Assembly: GCA_963768565.1 (NCBI GenBank)
Contig: CAVYIO010000019.1
Coordinates: 85,479-149,478, forward strand
DNA from: JABDKH01 sp963768565
GTDB lineage: Bacteria; Bacteroidota; Rhodothermia; Rhodothermales; JABDKH01
DNA length: 64,000 nt
Direction: 5' to 3'
Below the pieces are notes generated by a model that was not told the DNA's origin, did not search any database, and saw nothing but the letters and a program-made list of their open reading frames with translations. A program made the position numbers and the translations under genes. The first letter of the stretch is position 1, and each line of letters opens with the position of its first letter. Of this stretch, positions 44,069 to 53,427 are shown piece after piece.

Positions 44069-45567
44069 CAGCGTTTCCTTCTTCTTTCCAGTTCGGACGC
44101 TAACAGCTCTCGGACCCGCCGTGGATCCGGTGAACCGTCGAACGTTCGCATCACCTGGCCGATCAAAAAGCCCACGACGCCTTCCTTGCCCCCAAGGAAC
44201 TGGTCGACCTGGGATGGATTATCGTCCAAAACTCTGTGAACGACCGGTAGCAGCGCGTCCTCGTCGGAAACCTGCAACAGGTTGCGCGCCTCGGCAATCC
44301 GGATCGGATCGTCGGGTTGCTCCAGCATCAAATCGAAGAGCTCCGAAGCCCCCGTCGAGCTGATTCGATCCTCGAGTCGAAGTTCGATTAGGCGGGCGAG
44401 ACGGACCGCGTCGATGGGAAAGGCTTCCATCGTTATCCCCTTCTCGTTCACTACGCGAAGCACATCGGACATCAAAAAGTTCGACACCTGCTTCGCGACG
44501 GTACTTTCGTCTGCAACCTCCGCCGATATCACTGCAGCATGCACTTCGTCAAAGTAATCCGCCAGCTCGCGCTCCTCGGTCAGGATGTCGGCGTCGTACT
44601 CGGGCAGTCCTAGTGAACGAACCAGGCGTGTTCGTCTGGCATCCGGAAGATCGGGTAGCGACATCCGCGCGGCCTGAAGCATGTTGTCAGTGACGACCAC
44701 AGGCACCAGATCCGGATCCGGGAAATAACGATAATCGTGAGCCTCCTCCTTCGATCGCATGGAGCGCGTGGCTCCGGCATCGGCGTCCCAGAGTCGGGTC
44801 TCCTGCACGACCCGCTCACCCGACTGCAGAATCCCCACCTGCCGTTCTATCTCGAACCGGAGGGCGTTCTCCACATTCTTGAACGAGTTCATGTTCTTCA
44901 CTTCCGTCTTCGTCCCCAGCACATCTTGACCCGCGGGCCGAACGGATACATTCGCGTCGCATCTCAGCGAACCCTCCTCCATATTCCCGTCGCAGATTCC
45001 GAGATAGCGAACAATCTGACGAACACTTTGAAGAAACACCGCCGCTTCCCCGGGCGATCGCAGATCAGGCTCCGTGACGATCTCGATCAGAGGAACTCCG
45101 CATCGATTGAAATCGAGAAGGGTAGCCTTCGGGTGCTGGTCGTGGATCGACTTCCCCGCGTCTTCCTCGAGGTGGATTCTCGTGATACCGATTCGACGCT
45201 GCGACCGTTCTGCGCCCTCCTCGACTTCGACGTCCAACCATCCATCATGGCAGATCGGATCTTCGTACTGGGAGATCTGATATCCTTTTGGAAGATCCGG
45301 ATAGAAGTAGTGCTTGCGCGCGAATGTCGAGCGCGGCCGAATCGAGCAATGCGTGGCAAGGCCCATCCGGATCGTGAAGTCGAGCACACGCTCGTTGAGG
45401 ACCGGAAGCGTTCCCGGGTGGCCAAGACTCACCGGGTCGACGTTCGTATTCGGCTCGGCGCCGTAAGCGGCCGACTCCGGACTGAATGTCTTCGCATTCG
45501 TCGCGAGCTGGCAGTGAACCTCGAGTCCGATCACGGGCTCGTATGATTGAACGCTGCTTTCCTTCAT
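44068..45567 (-). CDS. gatB: Asp-tRNA(Asn)/Glu-tRNA(Gln) amidotransferase subunit B
   Basis: 499 residues. GatB is the kinase/transferase part of the GatCAB complex that makes Gln-tRNA(Gln) and Asn-tRNA(Asn). Motifs: EPVIGLEVHCQLAT, then CRPRS-like region, YFYPDLPKGYQISQYEDPI, ITRIHLEEDAGKSIH, and EVKNMNSFKNVENALRFEIE; the C-terminal YqeY-type tail ends with VREL and basic residues. gatA and gatC are not here. The stop overlaps the next gene start. Confidence 0.95.
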   Translation of the reverse strand: MKESSVQSYEPVIGLEVHCQLATNAKTFSPESAAYGAEPNTNVDPVSLGHPGTLPVLNERVLDFTIRMGLATHCSIRPRSTFARKHYFYPDLPKGYQISQYEDPICHDGWLDVEVEEGAERSQRRIGITRIHLEEDAGKSIHDQHPKATLLDFNRCGVPLIEIVTEPDLRSPGEAAVFLQSVRQIVRYLGICDGNMEEGSLRCDANVSVRPAGQDVLGTKTEVKNMNSFKNVENALRFEIERQVGILQSGERVVQETRLWDADAGATRSMRSKEEAHDYRYFPDPDLVPVVVTDNMLQAARMSLPDLPDARRTRLVRSLGLPEYDADILTEERELADYFDEVHAAVISAEVADESTVAKQVSNFLMSDVLRVVNEKGITMEAFPIDAVRLARLIELRLEDRISSTGASELFDLMLEQPDDPIRIAEARNLLQVSDEDALLPVVHRVLDDNPSQVDQFLGGKEGVVGFLIGQVMRTFDGSPDPRRVRELLASELERRRKR

Positions 45568-45619
45568 AGTACCGCAGGTCCGGCTTCGACCTGACTTGTA
45601 TCGCTACCAACCCTGCCGA

Positions 45620-46099
45620 TCAGGCTGCAGAAAACTTCGTGAGTATCTCGGCTGCGTGGTCACCGACCTTTGGGCGTTTGAAGACGTGGACGATGATGCC
45701 CTTTTCATCGATCAGAAACGTGTGCCGCTTCGTCCCCATGAACTTGCGACCGTAGAGAGAACGTTCACCGTACACCCCGTACGCGGTGACGACCTTCTTG
45801 TCAACGTCAGCGATAAGAGGAAACGGCAACTCGTACTGGCTTGCAAAGCTCTCGTGCGACTTTCGATCGTCGATCGAAACACCGACGACCGCGACGCCGG
45901 CGTCCAGAAGATCGCGATAGCCGTCGCGAAGATTGCAGGCCTGTTTGGTGCATCCCGATGTGTTGTCTTTGGGATAGAAATAGAGTGCCAGCTTGCGACC
46001 TCGATAGTCTGACAATTTCACCTGGTTACCATCCTGCGTGGTACCCTTGAACATCGGCGCCTTCTGTCCTGCCTCTGGCGTCGTGAATTCTTTAGCCAT
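45620..46099 (-). CDS. bcp: thiol peroxidase, Bcp/PrxQ type
   Basis: 159 residues. Reduces peroxides with thioredoxin. The peroxidatic Cys and the resolving Cys lie five residues apart in NTSGCTKQACNLRDGY, the alpha-2 helix pattern of PrxQ. Conserved YFYPKDNT and the Arg in GTKRHTFLIDEKG are present. Cytoplasmic, no signal. It precedes gatB in the same direction by 52 bases. Confidence 0.95.
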   Translation of the reverse strand: MAKEFTTPEAGQKAPMFKGTTQDGNQVKLSDYRGRKLALYFYPKDNTSGCTKQACNLRDGYRDLLDAGVAVVGVSIDDRKSHESFASQYELPFPLIADVDKKVVTAYGVYGERSLYGRKFMGTKRHTFLIDEKGIIVHVFKRPKVGDHAAEILTKFSAA

Positions 46100-46260
46100 T
46101 GTCGGTCATCGGTTTAGATGTGGAATGCATGTGGTGGTGCAGCGAACACGGTCCCGGCGGTTCGATCGCGGGGCCGATCGTGCGACGTCGGCAGACGAAT
46201 AAGATAACGTGCTCGATCGGGGCTGTTGTCGAGGTTTCTGCTAAACCAGCCCGGGTTGCG

Positions 46261-48246
46261 CTAGTACTGGATCAGCCTCCTGAGACCGGCGGCCAGTTTG
46301 ATTCTCGCCGAGTACACCTCCTTCTCCAGATTCGGCGAGAAAGGGATGGGCGTGTCTTCCGCTCCAATGCGCATCGGAGGGGCATCGAGGTATTCGAAGG
46401 CCGCTTCGGAGATGCGCGAGGAAATCTCCCCACCAAATCCCCCCGTCAGCGGTGCCTCGTGCAGGATCAGCATCCTACCAGTCTTCCGAACCGAATCGAT
46501 GACAGCTTCCGCGTCCCACGGGATCAGTGTCCTCAGGTCAATTACCTCCACCTCAACACCCTGCGATGCCAGTTCGGCGGCCTCCTCCAGTGCCCAGTGT
46601 ACGCCCAGACCGTAGGTCACGACGGTGGCGTCGGTTCCTTGCCGCGCGACGTGCGCCCGGCCCAGTTCGATACCATAAAATCCGTCCGGCACGGACCCTT
46701 TGACGGATCGATAAAGGTGCTTGTGCTCGAAGAACAGCACGGGGTTGGGATCGAAGATCGCAGAGATCAACAGCCCTTTTGCATCGGCGGGGGTTGACGG
46801 GATCACAACCTTCAATCCAGGGACGTGACAGAACCAGGCCTCCACGCACTGAGAATGGAATGGTCCCGCTCCGATGTTTCCACCGTACGGTGCACGAATC
46901 GTGACGTTCAGCGCCTGCCCCCATCGGAAGTGAGTTGTGGCCAGGTTGTTGACGATCTGATTGAACCCGCACGAGATGAAATCCGCGTACTGTATCTCAA
47001 GAACCGGCTTCAGGTCACGGATAGCCATCCCCATCGTGGCGCCGACGGCCCCACTCTCAATGATCGGCGTATTGAGCACACGTTCATGCCCAAACTGCTC
47101 CAGAAAGCCAGCCGTCACTTTGAACACCCCTCCATACTCGGCAATGTCCTGTCCCAGCATCACGACGTCGCCGTCAGACACCATTGCTTCGCGAAGCCCG
47201 TCGGACACCGCGTCAATGAATCGCATTTCGGACGCAGACGAATTGCGTGGCCCCGGAACGACCGTACTCGCAGCGTACACGTCGGCACGCTCCGTCTTGG
47301 CGTCGCTGGTAACCAATTCTTGACTGAGCGCGAACTCAACAGCCTGATCGATACGCGACTCCATCGTGCGTCGAAGAATCTCAATCTCATCTTCCGTGAG
47401 GATCCCCTCCGCCAAAACAAGAGATCGCAGTCGATCGACGGGGTCCTTCTTGCTCCAGTCCTCGATCAACGAAGGCGGGACGTACTTCGTGCCCGAGGCT
47501 TCTTCGTGACCCCTCATTCTGAACGTCTTCATTTCCAGCAGCGTCGGCCCGTTGCCCTCGCGGGCCCGATCTGCCGCACGGCGCACCGCATCGCACACCG
47601 CAAGGATGTCGTTGCCGTCCACGGATTCGCCCGCCATTCCGTATCCAGCTGCCGCTGCTGCGAGGTCGGCGACCGCCATCGCCTCCGCGGTAGGCGTCGA
47701 GAGACCGTAACCGTTATTCTCGACGATAAACAGCACGGGAAGACTCCAGGCGGCCGCGAGGTTCAACGCTTCGTGAAAGTCTCCCTCGCGAGACGATCCC
47801 TCGCCGATAAAGCACGCTGCAACAAAGCCTTCTTTACGATACCTGGATGCGACGCCCAGACCACATGCAACCGGTACCATGGCACCCACGTGCGAGATCA
47901 TTCCAATGATGCGCTTGTGCTGCAGGCCAAAATGAAACGTGCGATCCCGTCCCTTGGTAAACCCGCCGTCACGTCCCAGCAGCTGGGAGAATAGACGACG
48001 TAACGGAACTTCCCTCGTCGTCCACACACCCAGATTTCGGTGCATCGGAAGGATGTAGTCGTCATCTCGGAGCGACATGGTCACTCCCACCGCAATGGCC
48101 TCCTGACCAAAGCCACTGAACCATTTCGAGATGCGGCCCTGCCGGATCATGCGCAGCATCTTCTCCTCGATAAGACGCGGCAGGTAGAGCGACTCAAAGG
48201 TCGCCCTGAGATCGATATCGGTAGTTGTCCGATGCTCTGCCGTCAT
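46261..48246 (-). CDS. branched-chain 2-oxo acid dehydrogenase E1, fused alpha and beta subunits
   Basis: 661 residues in which E1-alpha (about 1-320) is joined to E1-beta (about 345-661). Alpha part: ThDP motif GEGSSREGDFHEALNLAAAW with FIVENNGYGLSTPT, and KTFRMRGHEEASGTKYV with the phosphorylation-loop-type region. Beta part: DVVMLGQDIAEYGGVFKVTAG, SGAVGATMGMAIRD and QCVEAWFCHVPGLKVVIPS. It decarboxylates branched-chain 2-oxo acids in leucine, isoleucine and valine breakdown and supplies branched acyl-CoA. E2 and E3 are not adjacent. It follows the sugar transferase by 46 bases. Confidence 0.92.
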   Translation of the reverse strand: MTAEHRTTTDIDLRATFESLYLPRLIEEKMLRMIRQGRISKWFSGFGQEAIAVGVTMSLRDDDYILPMHRNLGVWTTREVPLRRLFSQLLGRDGGFTKGRDRTFHFGLQHKRIIGMISHVGAMVPVACGLGVASRYRKEGFVAACFIGEGSSREGDFHEALNLAAAWSLPVLFIVENNGYGLSTPTAEAMAVADLAAAAAGYGMAGESVDGNDILAVCDAVRRAADRAREGNGPTLLEMKTFRMRGHEEASGTKYVPPSLIEDWSKKDPVDRLRSLVLAEGILTEDEIEILRRTMESRIDQAVEFALSQELVTSDAKTERADVYAASTVVPGPRNSSASEMRFIDAVSDGLREAMVSDGDVVMLGQDIAEYGGVFKVTAGFLEQFGHERVLNTPIIESGAVGATMGMAIRDLKPVLEIQYADFISCGFNQIVNNLATTHFRWGQALNVTIRAPYGGNIGAGPFHSQCVEAWFCHVPGLKVVIPSTPADAKGLLISAIFDPNPVLFFEHKHLYRSVKGSVPDGFYGIELGRAHVARQGTDATVVTYGLGVHWALEEAAELASQGVEVEVIDLRTLIPWDAEAVIDSVRKTGRMLILHEAPLTGGFGGEISSRISEAAFEYLDAPPMRIGAEDTPIPFSPNLEKEVYSARIKLAAGLRRLIQY

Positions 48247-48292
48247 GCTTGCAGTTCTCGTGGTGTGGGATGGTAGAATCGCGGGGATTCTG

Positions 48293-49747
48293 TTACCGGC
48301 CTTTCGCGGATAACGCAGTACGAATCGTCCTGAAGAGAATCTTCGAATCCATGCGAAGGCTCATGTTCTCGATATAGAACAGATCATACTTCACCTTCTG
48401 TTGTACGTCGTCGAGCGTAGTATCGTACTTCCACTTGACCTGGGCCCAACCGGTGATGCCTGGCTTGACCCGGTGGCGACGATTATAGAGCGGTATTTCT
48501 TCCGCCAGACGCGAGACGAAGTATGGGCGCTCCGGACGTGGTCCTACGAGACTCATGTCCCCCTTTAACACGTTCCAGAACTGCGGCACCTCGTCGAGCC
48601 GTGTACGTCGCAGCCAACGTCCGAAAGGCGTGTATCGCGGGTCGTCTTCAACCGCCCACACGGGGCCGGTAGTCGCCTCAGCGTCCTTGAGCATCGTCCG
48701 ATACTTGTACATCGTGAAGACCTTTCCGTCTCGTCCGACTCGTTCCTGACGATAAATCGCCGGACCCGTCGATGCTACACGCAGGGCAACACCGATCAGA
48801 ATCCAGAGCGGGAGCGCAACGACCAGGACCAACAACGACACGACGATATCGAGCAGCCGTTTTGTGCTTTCCTCCCACGCCGGCATGGGTTCGGGCAACA
48901 CTTCGATCAGAGGCAGGCCGTACATGTGTTCTGTCCTCGCCATCCCGCCGACGACCGAATAGAAGTCGGGCACCAGCTTCAACCGGACGGGCTTCCCGTC
49001 ACATACGCGAAGTACCTCCATCAGCGCGTCATGGTCCTCCGATCCCAGCGCGATCAGGACATCCTGAATCCCGAGGTCATCGATCATACGAGGCAATGCC
49101 GCAATGGCCTCCACAGACGAGCGCGTGGCCGGCTTCAGCAGGACATCCGATTCGAGAATGCCGCCGACTCCTCCGTTATGTCCGGCGTGTCCAGCTTCAC
49201 CGTTCGCATCTCGATCCAGTCGCAGTGCGCCAAGAATGCTCAGGCCTGCTTCCGGGTAGCGCGCGACTTCTTCGTACAGCGACTCGACGCGGTCGCTCCA
49301 TCCTACAATGAGAGCGTTATGGGTACCGTAACCGCGCAGCAGTAACGACTTCTGAACGGATCGGACGATCACCCGGCCCAGCGCGATGCACACGAAGACA
49401 GAGAGCCAGTAGAAAAGAATGGCAAGTCGCGTCGATCCCGGGGCGAGTGCATCTATGTAGATCGCGAATACGAGAATGAGGATACCGATCGACACCACCT
49501 TCAGCAGAGAAACGAGCTCATCAAATCGGCTGTCGGCGTAGCGTTCCCGGTAGAGACCGAAGAACGTGAAGATGAACAACCAGAAGACGGTGAGAGTCAA
49601 TCCCACAAGCGGCATGCCCGCAGGAAAAATCTCGGGCTCACCAAACCACTGCCAGTCGAACCGCACCGTGTAGTGCAGAACGTTGGCGACGTTCAGCGCA
49701 AGCGCGTCGACGATAACCAGTGCCGCTAGTTCAAGCTTCCGTGTCAC
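48293..49747 (-). CDS. polyprenyl-phosphate sugar-1-phosphate transferase (exopolysaccharide initiation)
   Basis: 484 residues. Four to five N-terminal membrane helices and a cytoplasmic Rossmann-like part (NALIVGWSDRVESLYEEVAR) precede the bacterial sugar transferase domain: KRLLDIVVSLLVLVVALPL, PAIYRQERVGRDGKVFTMYK, TRLDEVPQFWNVLKGDMSLV and GPRPERPYF, then KPGITGWAQVKW. This WbaP/EpsL-type enzyme moves a sugar phosphate to undecaprenyl phosphate, the first step of surface polysaccharide synthesis. It is divergent from the Wzi gene. Confidence 0.93.
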   Translation of the reverse strand: MTRKLELAALVIVDALALNVANVLHYTVRFDWQWFGEPEIFPAGMPLVGLTLTVFWLFIFTFFGLYRERYADSRFDELVSLLKVVSIGILILVFAIYIDALAPGSTRLAILFYWLSVFVCIALGRVIVRSVQKSLLLRGYGTHNALIVGWSDRVESLYEEVARYPEAGLSILGALRLDRDANGEAGHAGHNGGVGGILESDVLLKPATRSSVEAIAALPRMIDDLGIQDVLIALGSEDHDALMEVLRVCDGKPVRLKLVPDFYSVVGGMARTEHMYGLPLIEVLPEPMPAWEESTKRLLDIVVSLLVLVVALPLWILIGVALRVASTGPAIYRQERVGRDGKVFTMYKYRTMLKDAEATTGPVWAVEDDPRYTPFGRWLRRTRLDEVPQFWNVLKGDMSLVGPRPERPYFVSRLAEEIPLYNRRHRVKPGITGWAQVKWKYDTTLDDVQQKVKYDLFYIENMSLRMDSKILFRTIRTALSAKGR

Positions 49748-49994
49748 AATAGACCATCGACTGTGATCGCGAGGCAGACGATTCGAAAAGGCGTCAAACT
49801 TCGAAATGTATAAAAAATATCCCGATGGCAGATCGAGTCGGCGTGAGCAGGGCTTCCCGGCGCCCTTCCGTTCCGGCTTGCACGCGACAGTTCACGACGG
49901 CTGTAGCGGGTACCCGCGAGGCGGCAACCCGATTCCGGAGGGTCGGACTTATTCGCATCCGCGCATCGCAGAGGCTAATTTGACCTCCGAATCC

Positions 49995-51584
49995 ATGATA
50001 TTTCGTCTCCACCGCATGAGAATTCGTCTACCAGCCACCATCTGGGTTGTCCTGCTGCTGCTCATAGCCGGGGGCAGAAATGCCACCGCCCAGGGCAACC
50101 GGGTTGTTACGATCGAGGACTGGCCAAACGTGTACATCGAGAGGCTGCAGCGGCGAGGCCATATGACCGACCTCAACCCGACCGACTTCCCGTACCGTGA
50201 ACGTGAGATCGTACGGTCGATGTCGAACGTGGATCGCGACGACCTGCCATCTCTGGAACGTATCTGGTTTGATGCACTGGCAGAGCACTTCTCAAGATCG
50301 ATGCCCGAAAGTGAAGAAACGGTTGCCGGGGGTTCGTTCACCGGCCGACTCCGGGCGGCTGACGGGCGCCGCCTCGACCCGCTTCGTCCGATTGACAAGG
50401 AAGCAAGAGTTTATCAAGCCGGGGTCATCCAGTTTTACGGCGAGAGCCGCCGGTGGATTGGACATTTCGGTCTTCGACATGACTGGTATTACGATCGTGA
50501 CCCCGATGCGATCGACACGGCCAACAGGCTGTTCATTCGCAGCGAGGACGCGTACGTCGGCTACGGTGGCAAGCTGGTCTCGGCGTACGTCGGCCGATAC
50601 CACTTCCACTGGGCGCCACTCGCGGACGACGCACTCTTCATCAGCTCGAATCCACGGAGTTTCGACGCGATAGACTTCCGGATCGGTGGCCGGAAAATGT
50701 CGCTGCGATCGATCTTCGGCGAACTCGACAGCATCACCGCCGATGGCCGCTACACGGGTGCTGCCGGAGCCGATTCCGTCCTGGTCGGTAGCGAGCGACG
50801 ACTCATTGTTGCGCACCGTATTGACTGGCGACCGTCGAGACACTTCCAGTTGACGGCACTCGAATCCACCATCTTCTCGGGTTCAAACACGTCCCTGTCC
50901 CCACGACTGCTGAATCCCGCACACGGATGGGGCTTCGAGTCGGACAACAGACCGAAGAACGACGAGAATAATGGCCTGCTTGGAGGTCTCGTCTGGATGA
51001 ACTTCGATCGCCTGACCATTCACGGCCAGCTACTCATAGATGACGTTGATCTGCAGGGTACCACAGACGAACCGTGGTCGTACGCGCTGGCCGGATCCAT
51101 TGTGTACGCAGGGATCGCGCAACGCGCCGACATTGGCTTCCGATTGACGCTGGTCGCTTCCCGCACGTTCAACGCCGACCAGGTTGAGGGACAGTACATC
51201 TATGTGAATCGTGGAATCGCTACGCAGTTCAGCGACTATGTGCATGGCCGTCTTTTCGGCGATATCTACCTCGACGATATCGTTCGCGGACTTTCGATCT
51301 CCCCCCGCCTGGAGCTACTTCGTCAGGGCGAGTTTGACATGCGTGATCCGTTTCCGGATGACGAACTGGGATCCATTCTTACCGGCACCATCGAGGACAC
51401 GTATCGAGGCGCTGTGAGGGTGTACTATCAGCCCAGTCGCCACTGGTGGGTCGGAGCCGATCTTGGCGTGAATCACGTTCGAAACGCGAAGCACATCGAC
51501 GGCGCAGTTGACACGCGATTCTCAGGAATGCTATCCGTCGGCGCCAGAGTCTCGATCTCCAGCGGTATTGATCTCTGGAATTGA
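49995..51584 (+). CDS. Wzi-type capsule assembly outer-membrane protein
   Basis: 529 residues from ATG 49995, which gives a signal peptide (IWVVLLLLIAGGRNATAQ); a second ATG at 50016 is possible, and the longer frame from 49806 has no signal. The body alternates barrel strands (GLRHDWYYDRDP, DAYVGYGGKLVSAYVGRYHF, LTIHGQLLIDDVDLQG), matching the capsule assembly Wzi family of 18-strand barrels that hold polysaccharide on the surface. It faces the sugar transferase across a 247-bp divergent region, suggesting a joint polysaccharide role. Ends with a barrel-type strand (RVSISSGIDLWN). Confidence 0.83.
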   Translation: MIFRLHRMRIRLPATIWVVLLLLIAGGRNATAQGNRVVTIEDWPNVYIERLQRRGHMTDLNPTDFPYREREIVRSMSNVDRDDLPSLERIWFDALAEHFSRSMPESEETVAGGSFTGRLRAADGRRLDPLRPIDKEARVYQAGVIQFYGESRRWIGHFGLRHDWYYDRDPDAIDTANRLFIRSEDAYVGYGGKLVSAYVGRYHFHWAPLADDALFISSNPRSFDAIDFRIGGRKMSLRSIFGELDSITADGRYTGAAGADSVLVGSERRLIVAHRIDWRPSRHFQLTALESTIFSGSNTSLSPRLLNPAHGWGFESDNRPKNDENNGLLGGLVWMNFDRLTIHGQLLIDDVDLQGTTDEPWSYALAGSIVYAGIAQRADIGFRLTLVASRTFNADQVEGQYIYVNRGIATQFSDYVHGRLFGDIYLDDIVRGLSISPRLELLRQGEFDMRDPFPDDELGSILTGTIEDTYRGAVRVYYQPSRHWWVGADLGVNHVRNAKHIDGAVDTRFSGMLSVGARVSISSGIDLWN

Positions 51585-51596
51585 CCGCAGCCCGGG

Positions 51597-52349
51597 CTAT
51601 TCGAGCATAAAGCGGAACGTCACCGTCCCGACCTGATTTTCCTGGGGAGCATTCGGCGGAAGCGGGTTGAAGCGCCACGTGCTCAAGGTTTCCATGACTG
51701 ATCGTTCGAGAGCCGGGTTCCCCTTGAGAAGAGGGATTCGCTGAACCACGTGCCCTTGAGGATCGACCGTGATGCGAACTCGAATGACGGCATTGACCTG
51801 TTCGCTGTACGCCGGAATCGACGAACTGACGGGAATTCTGTTGAGTCCTTCAATTTGAAACGGGGCCGCTTTGCGTTCGTCGGTGCCGGTTCCCTGCTCT
51901 CCTGTTGTTGCTGCTCCCGTGCCGTCCGGCAGACCGGCACCCGTCGGCTGGTTCCGCTGGGAACGAGGAGTCGGACGCTGCACGACTGCGTCATCAGGAT
52001 TCGTTTCTGTTCGGGGAGATATGGTCTCGGCATTCGACGAGGTAATGACCTCCTCGTCTTCCACACGTTGATCGGGTACGTCGGTCGGTCGGGCCTCGTC
52101 GGGCGCCAATGACTCGGCCTGTTCTTCCACCGGCGGAAGGTCTGCAGCCGGGACGTCCTGCTCCAGGTTCTCACGGGAACGCTGCACCGGTCGTCCGTCG
52201 GCGAACGGGCCGAAATCTACTTCGATGAACCCGATCGGCTGGGGTTCACTCGCGCCTGTCGTGATGAAAGACAGGAGGACAACCAGCAGCGCGTGCGTCA
52301 ACAGGCTCACACAGAATCCGACCCAATCGTTCCGTCTTACGTTTCGCAT
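51597..52349 (-). CDS. TonB-family protein
   Basis: 250 residues. A single membrane helix (FCVSLLTHALLVVLLSFI) with the SLLTHALL motif of TonB N-termini, then a Pro/Glu/Gln-rich linker of about 130 residues spanning the periplasm, and a TonB_C domain near 175-250 (VNAVIRVRITVDPQGHVVQ, SVMETLSTWRFNPLP). Transfers energy to outer-membrane receptors, or acts as a TonB/TolA-like structural link. Downstream of the GT2 gene in the envelope operon, with 25 bases between. Confidence 0.85.
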   Translation of the reverse strand: MRNVRRNDWVGFCVSLLTHALLVVLLSFITTGASEPQPIGFIEVDFGPFADGRPVQRSRENLEQDVPAADLPPVEEQAESLAPDEARPTDVPDQRVEDEEVITSSNAETISPRTETNPDDAVVQRPTPRSQRNQPTGAGLPDGTGAATTGEQGTGTDERKAAPFQIEGLNRIPVSSSIPAYSEQVNAVIRVRITVDPQGHVVQRIPLLKGNPALERSVMETLSTWRFNPLPPNAPQENQVGTVTFRFMLE

Positions 52350-52374
52350 GATTCGTGCGCCGGCAATCCCGGTG

Positions 52375-53400
52375 TCAGTTGTTCGTTGCTGCGCCTTTCG
52401 TTTTGTCGGTTGCGGTCACTCGGTCGCGGGAAGGCGTGCTGTCCGAGTTCCACTGGCGGCTGATAACGTACCGTGGGCGGGCCTTCACTTCGTCGTATAC
52501 GCGCGCCAGATAAGCCCCAACGATCCCAAGAAAGAAAAGTTGTAGTCCTCCAAAAAAGAAGGCCGTAAAAATCAGGCTCGCCCAGCCCGAAACAACCTCC
52601 GGCTTGAAGATCTTTGCAAGGATGGTCCAGATGATACCCAGCACCGAGAACACCGAAACCAGGAAGCCCAGCCGCGCTGCGTATCGGAGGGGCTTGTCGG
52701 AGAATGCGACGATGCTGTTGAACGCAAGCTCGACCCGTTTTCGGAACGGATACTTGCTTCGACCGACCATCCTGGCCGGTCGATCGTACTCGACGCCGGT
52801 CTGATTAAAGCCGAGCCACGAGACGAGTCCGCGCACGTACGGTTGACGCTCTTCAAGACGGGCGAACGCGTCGATGACCTCCCGCGACATCAGTCGGAAA
52901 TCACCCACATCGACGGGTGTATCCGAATCCGCGAGTCGCTGAAAGATCCGATAGAACGAGGCGGACAGCGTACGACCGAGCCACGAGTCCCCTTCTCGCC
53001 TCCTGCGTATTCCATAGACCACGTCGTAGCCCGACTGCCATCTGACGACCATTTCGTCAATCACTTCCAGCGGATCCTGAAGATCGGCATCGAGCACGAC
53101 GGCGGCGTCGGCTGCCGTCGCGGCAAGTCCGGCAGTTATCGCCAGTTGGTGGCCGAAATTCCGCGAGAACTGCACGAGCGTGTATCCCGGCAGGTCGCGT
53201 GTGTGTTCGCGGACCAGGGTCGCGGTACGATCGGTGCTGCCGTCATCGACCAGTACCACCTCGGTCACAAAGGGCCTGCGCAATCGGAACGCTTCGACAG
53301 ACGCGATCAACGTGGGTACGACCGCTTCCTCGTTGTACAGCGGTATGACGAGCCCCAGCGAGCTACGAAGACCTGAGTTTGGTGAGGCTGATGAGTCCAT
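52375..53400 (-). CDS. membrane-bound glycosyltransferase family 2 (DPM1/GtrB-like)
   Basis: 341 residues. GT-A domain: SLGLVIPLYNEEAVVPTLI, VVLVDDGSTDRTATLVREH, and the metal-binding DADLQDPLEVIDEMV; the GDFRLMSREVIDAF motif is typical of polyisoprenyl-phosphate hexose synthases. Two C-terminal membrane helices follow (LGFLVSVFSVLGIIWTIL, LIFTAFFFGGLQLFFLGIVG). It makes a lipid-linked sugar donor for surface glycans. In an operon between the PorV-type gene (27 bases upstream) and tonB. Confidence 0.93.
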   Translation of the reverse strand: MDSSASPNSGLRSSLGLVIPLYNEEAVVPTLIASVEAFRLRRPFVTEVVLVDDGSTDRTATLVREHTRDLPGYTLVQFSRNFGHQLAITAGLAATAADAAVVLDADLQDPLEVIDEMVVRWQSGYDVVYGIRRRREGDSWLGRTLSASFYRIFQRLADSDTPVDVGDFRLMSREVIDAFARLEERQPYVRGLVSWLGFNQTGVEYDRPARMVGRSKYPFRKRVELAFNSIVAFSDKPLRYAARLGFLVSVFSVLGIIWTILAKIFKPEVVSGWASLIFTAFFFGGLQLFFLGIVGAYLARVYDEVKARPRYVISRQWNSDSTPSRDRVTATDKTKGAATNN

Positions 53401-53427
53401 CGATAGACACGCCCTTCACCTGCGGCG

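Noticed and set aside
46825..47994. 389-residue open frame on the plus strand
   Set aside because: It lies wholly antisense to the E1 fusion gene, has Arg/His-rich text without any motif, and results from the codon bias of the real gene.
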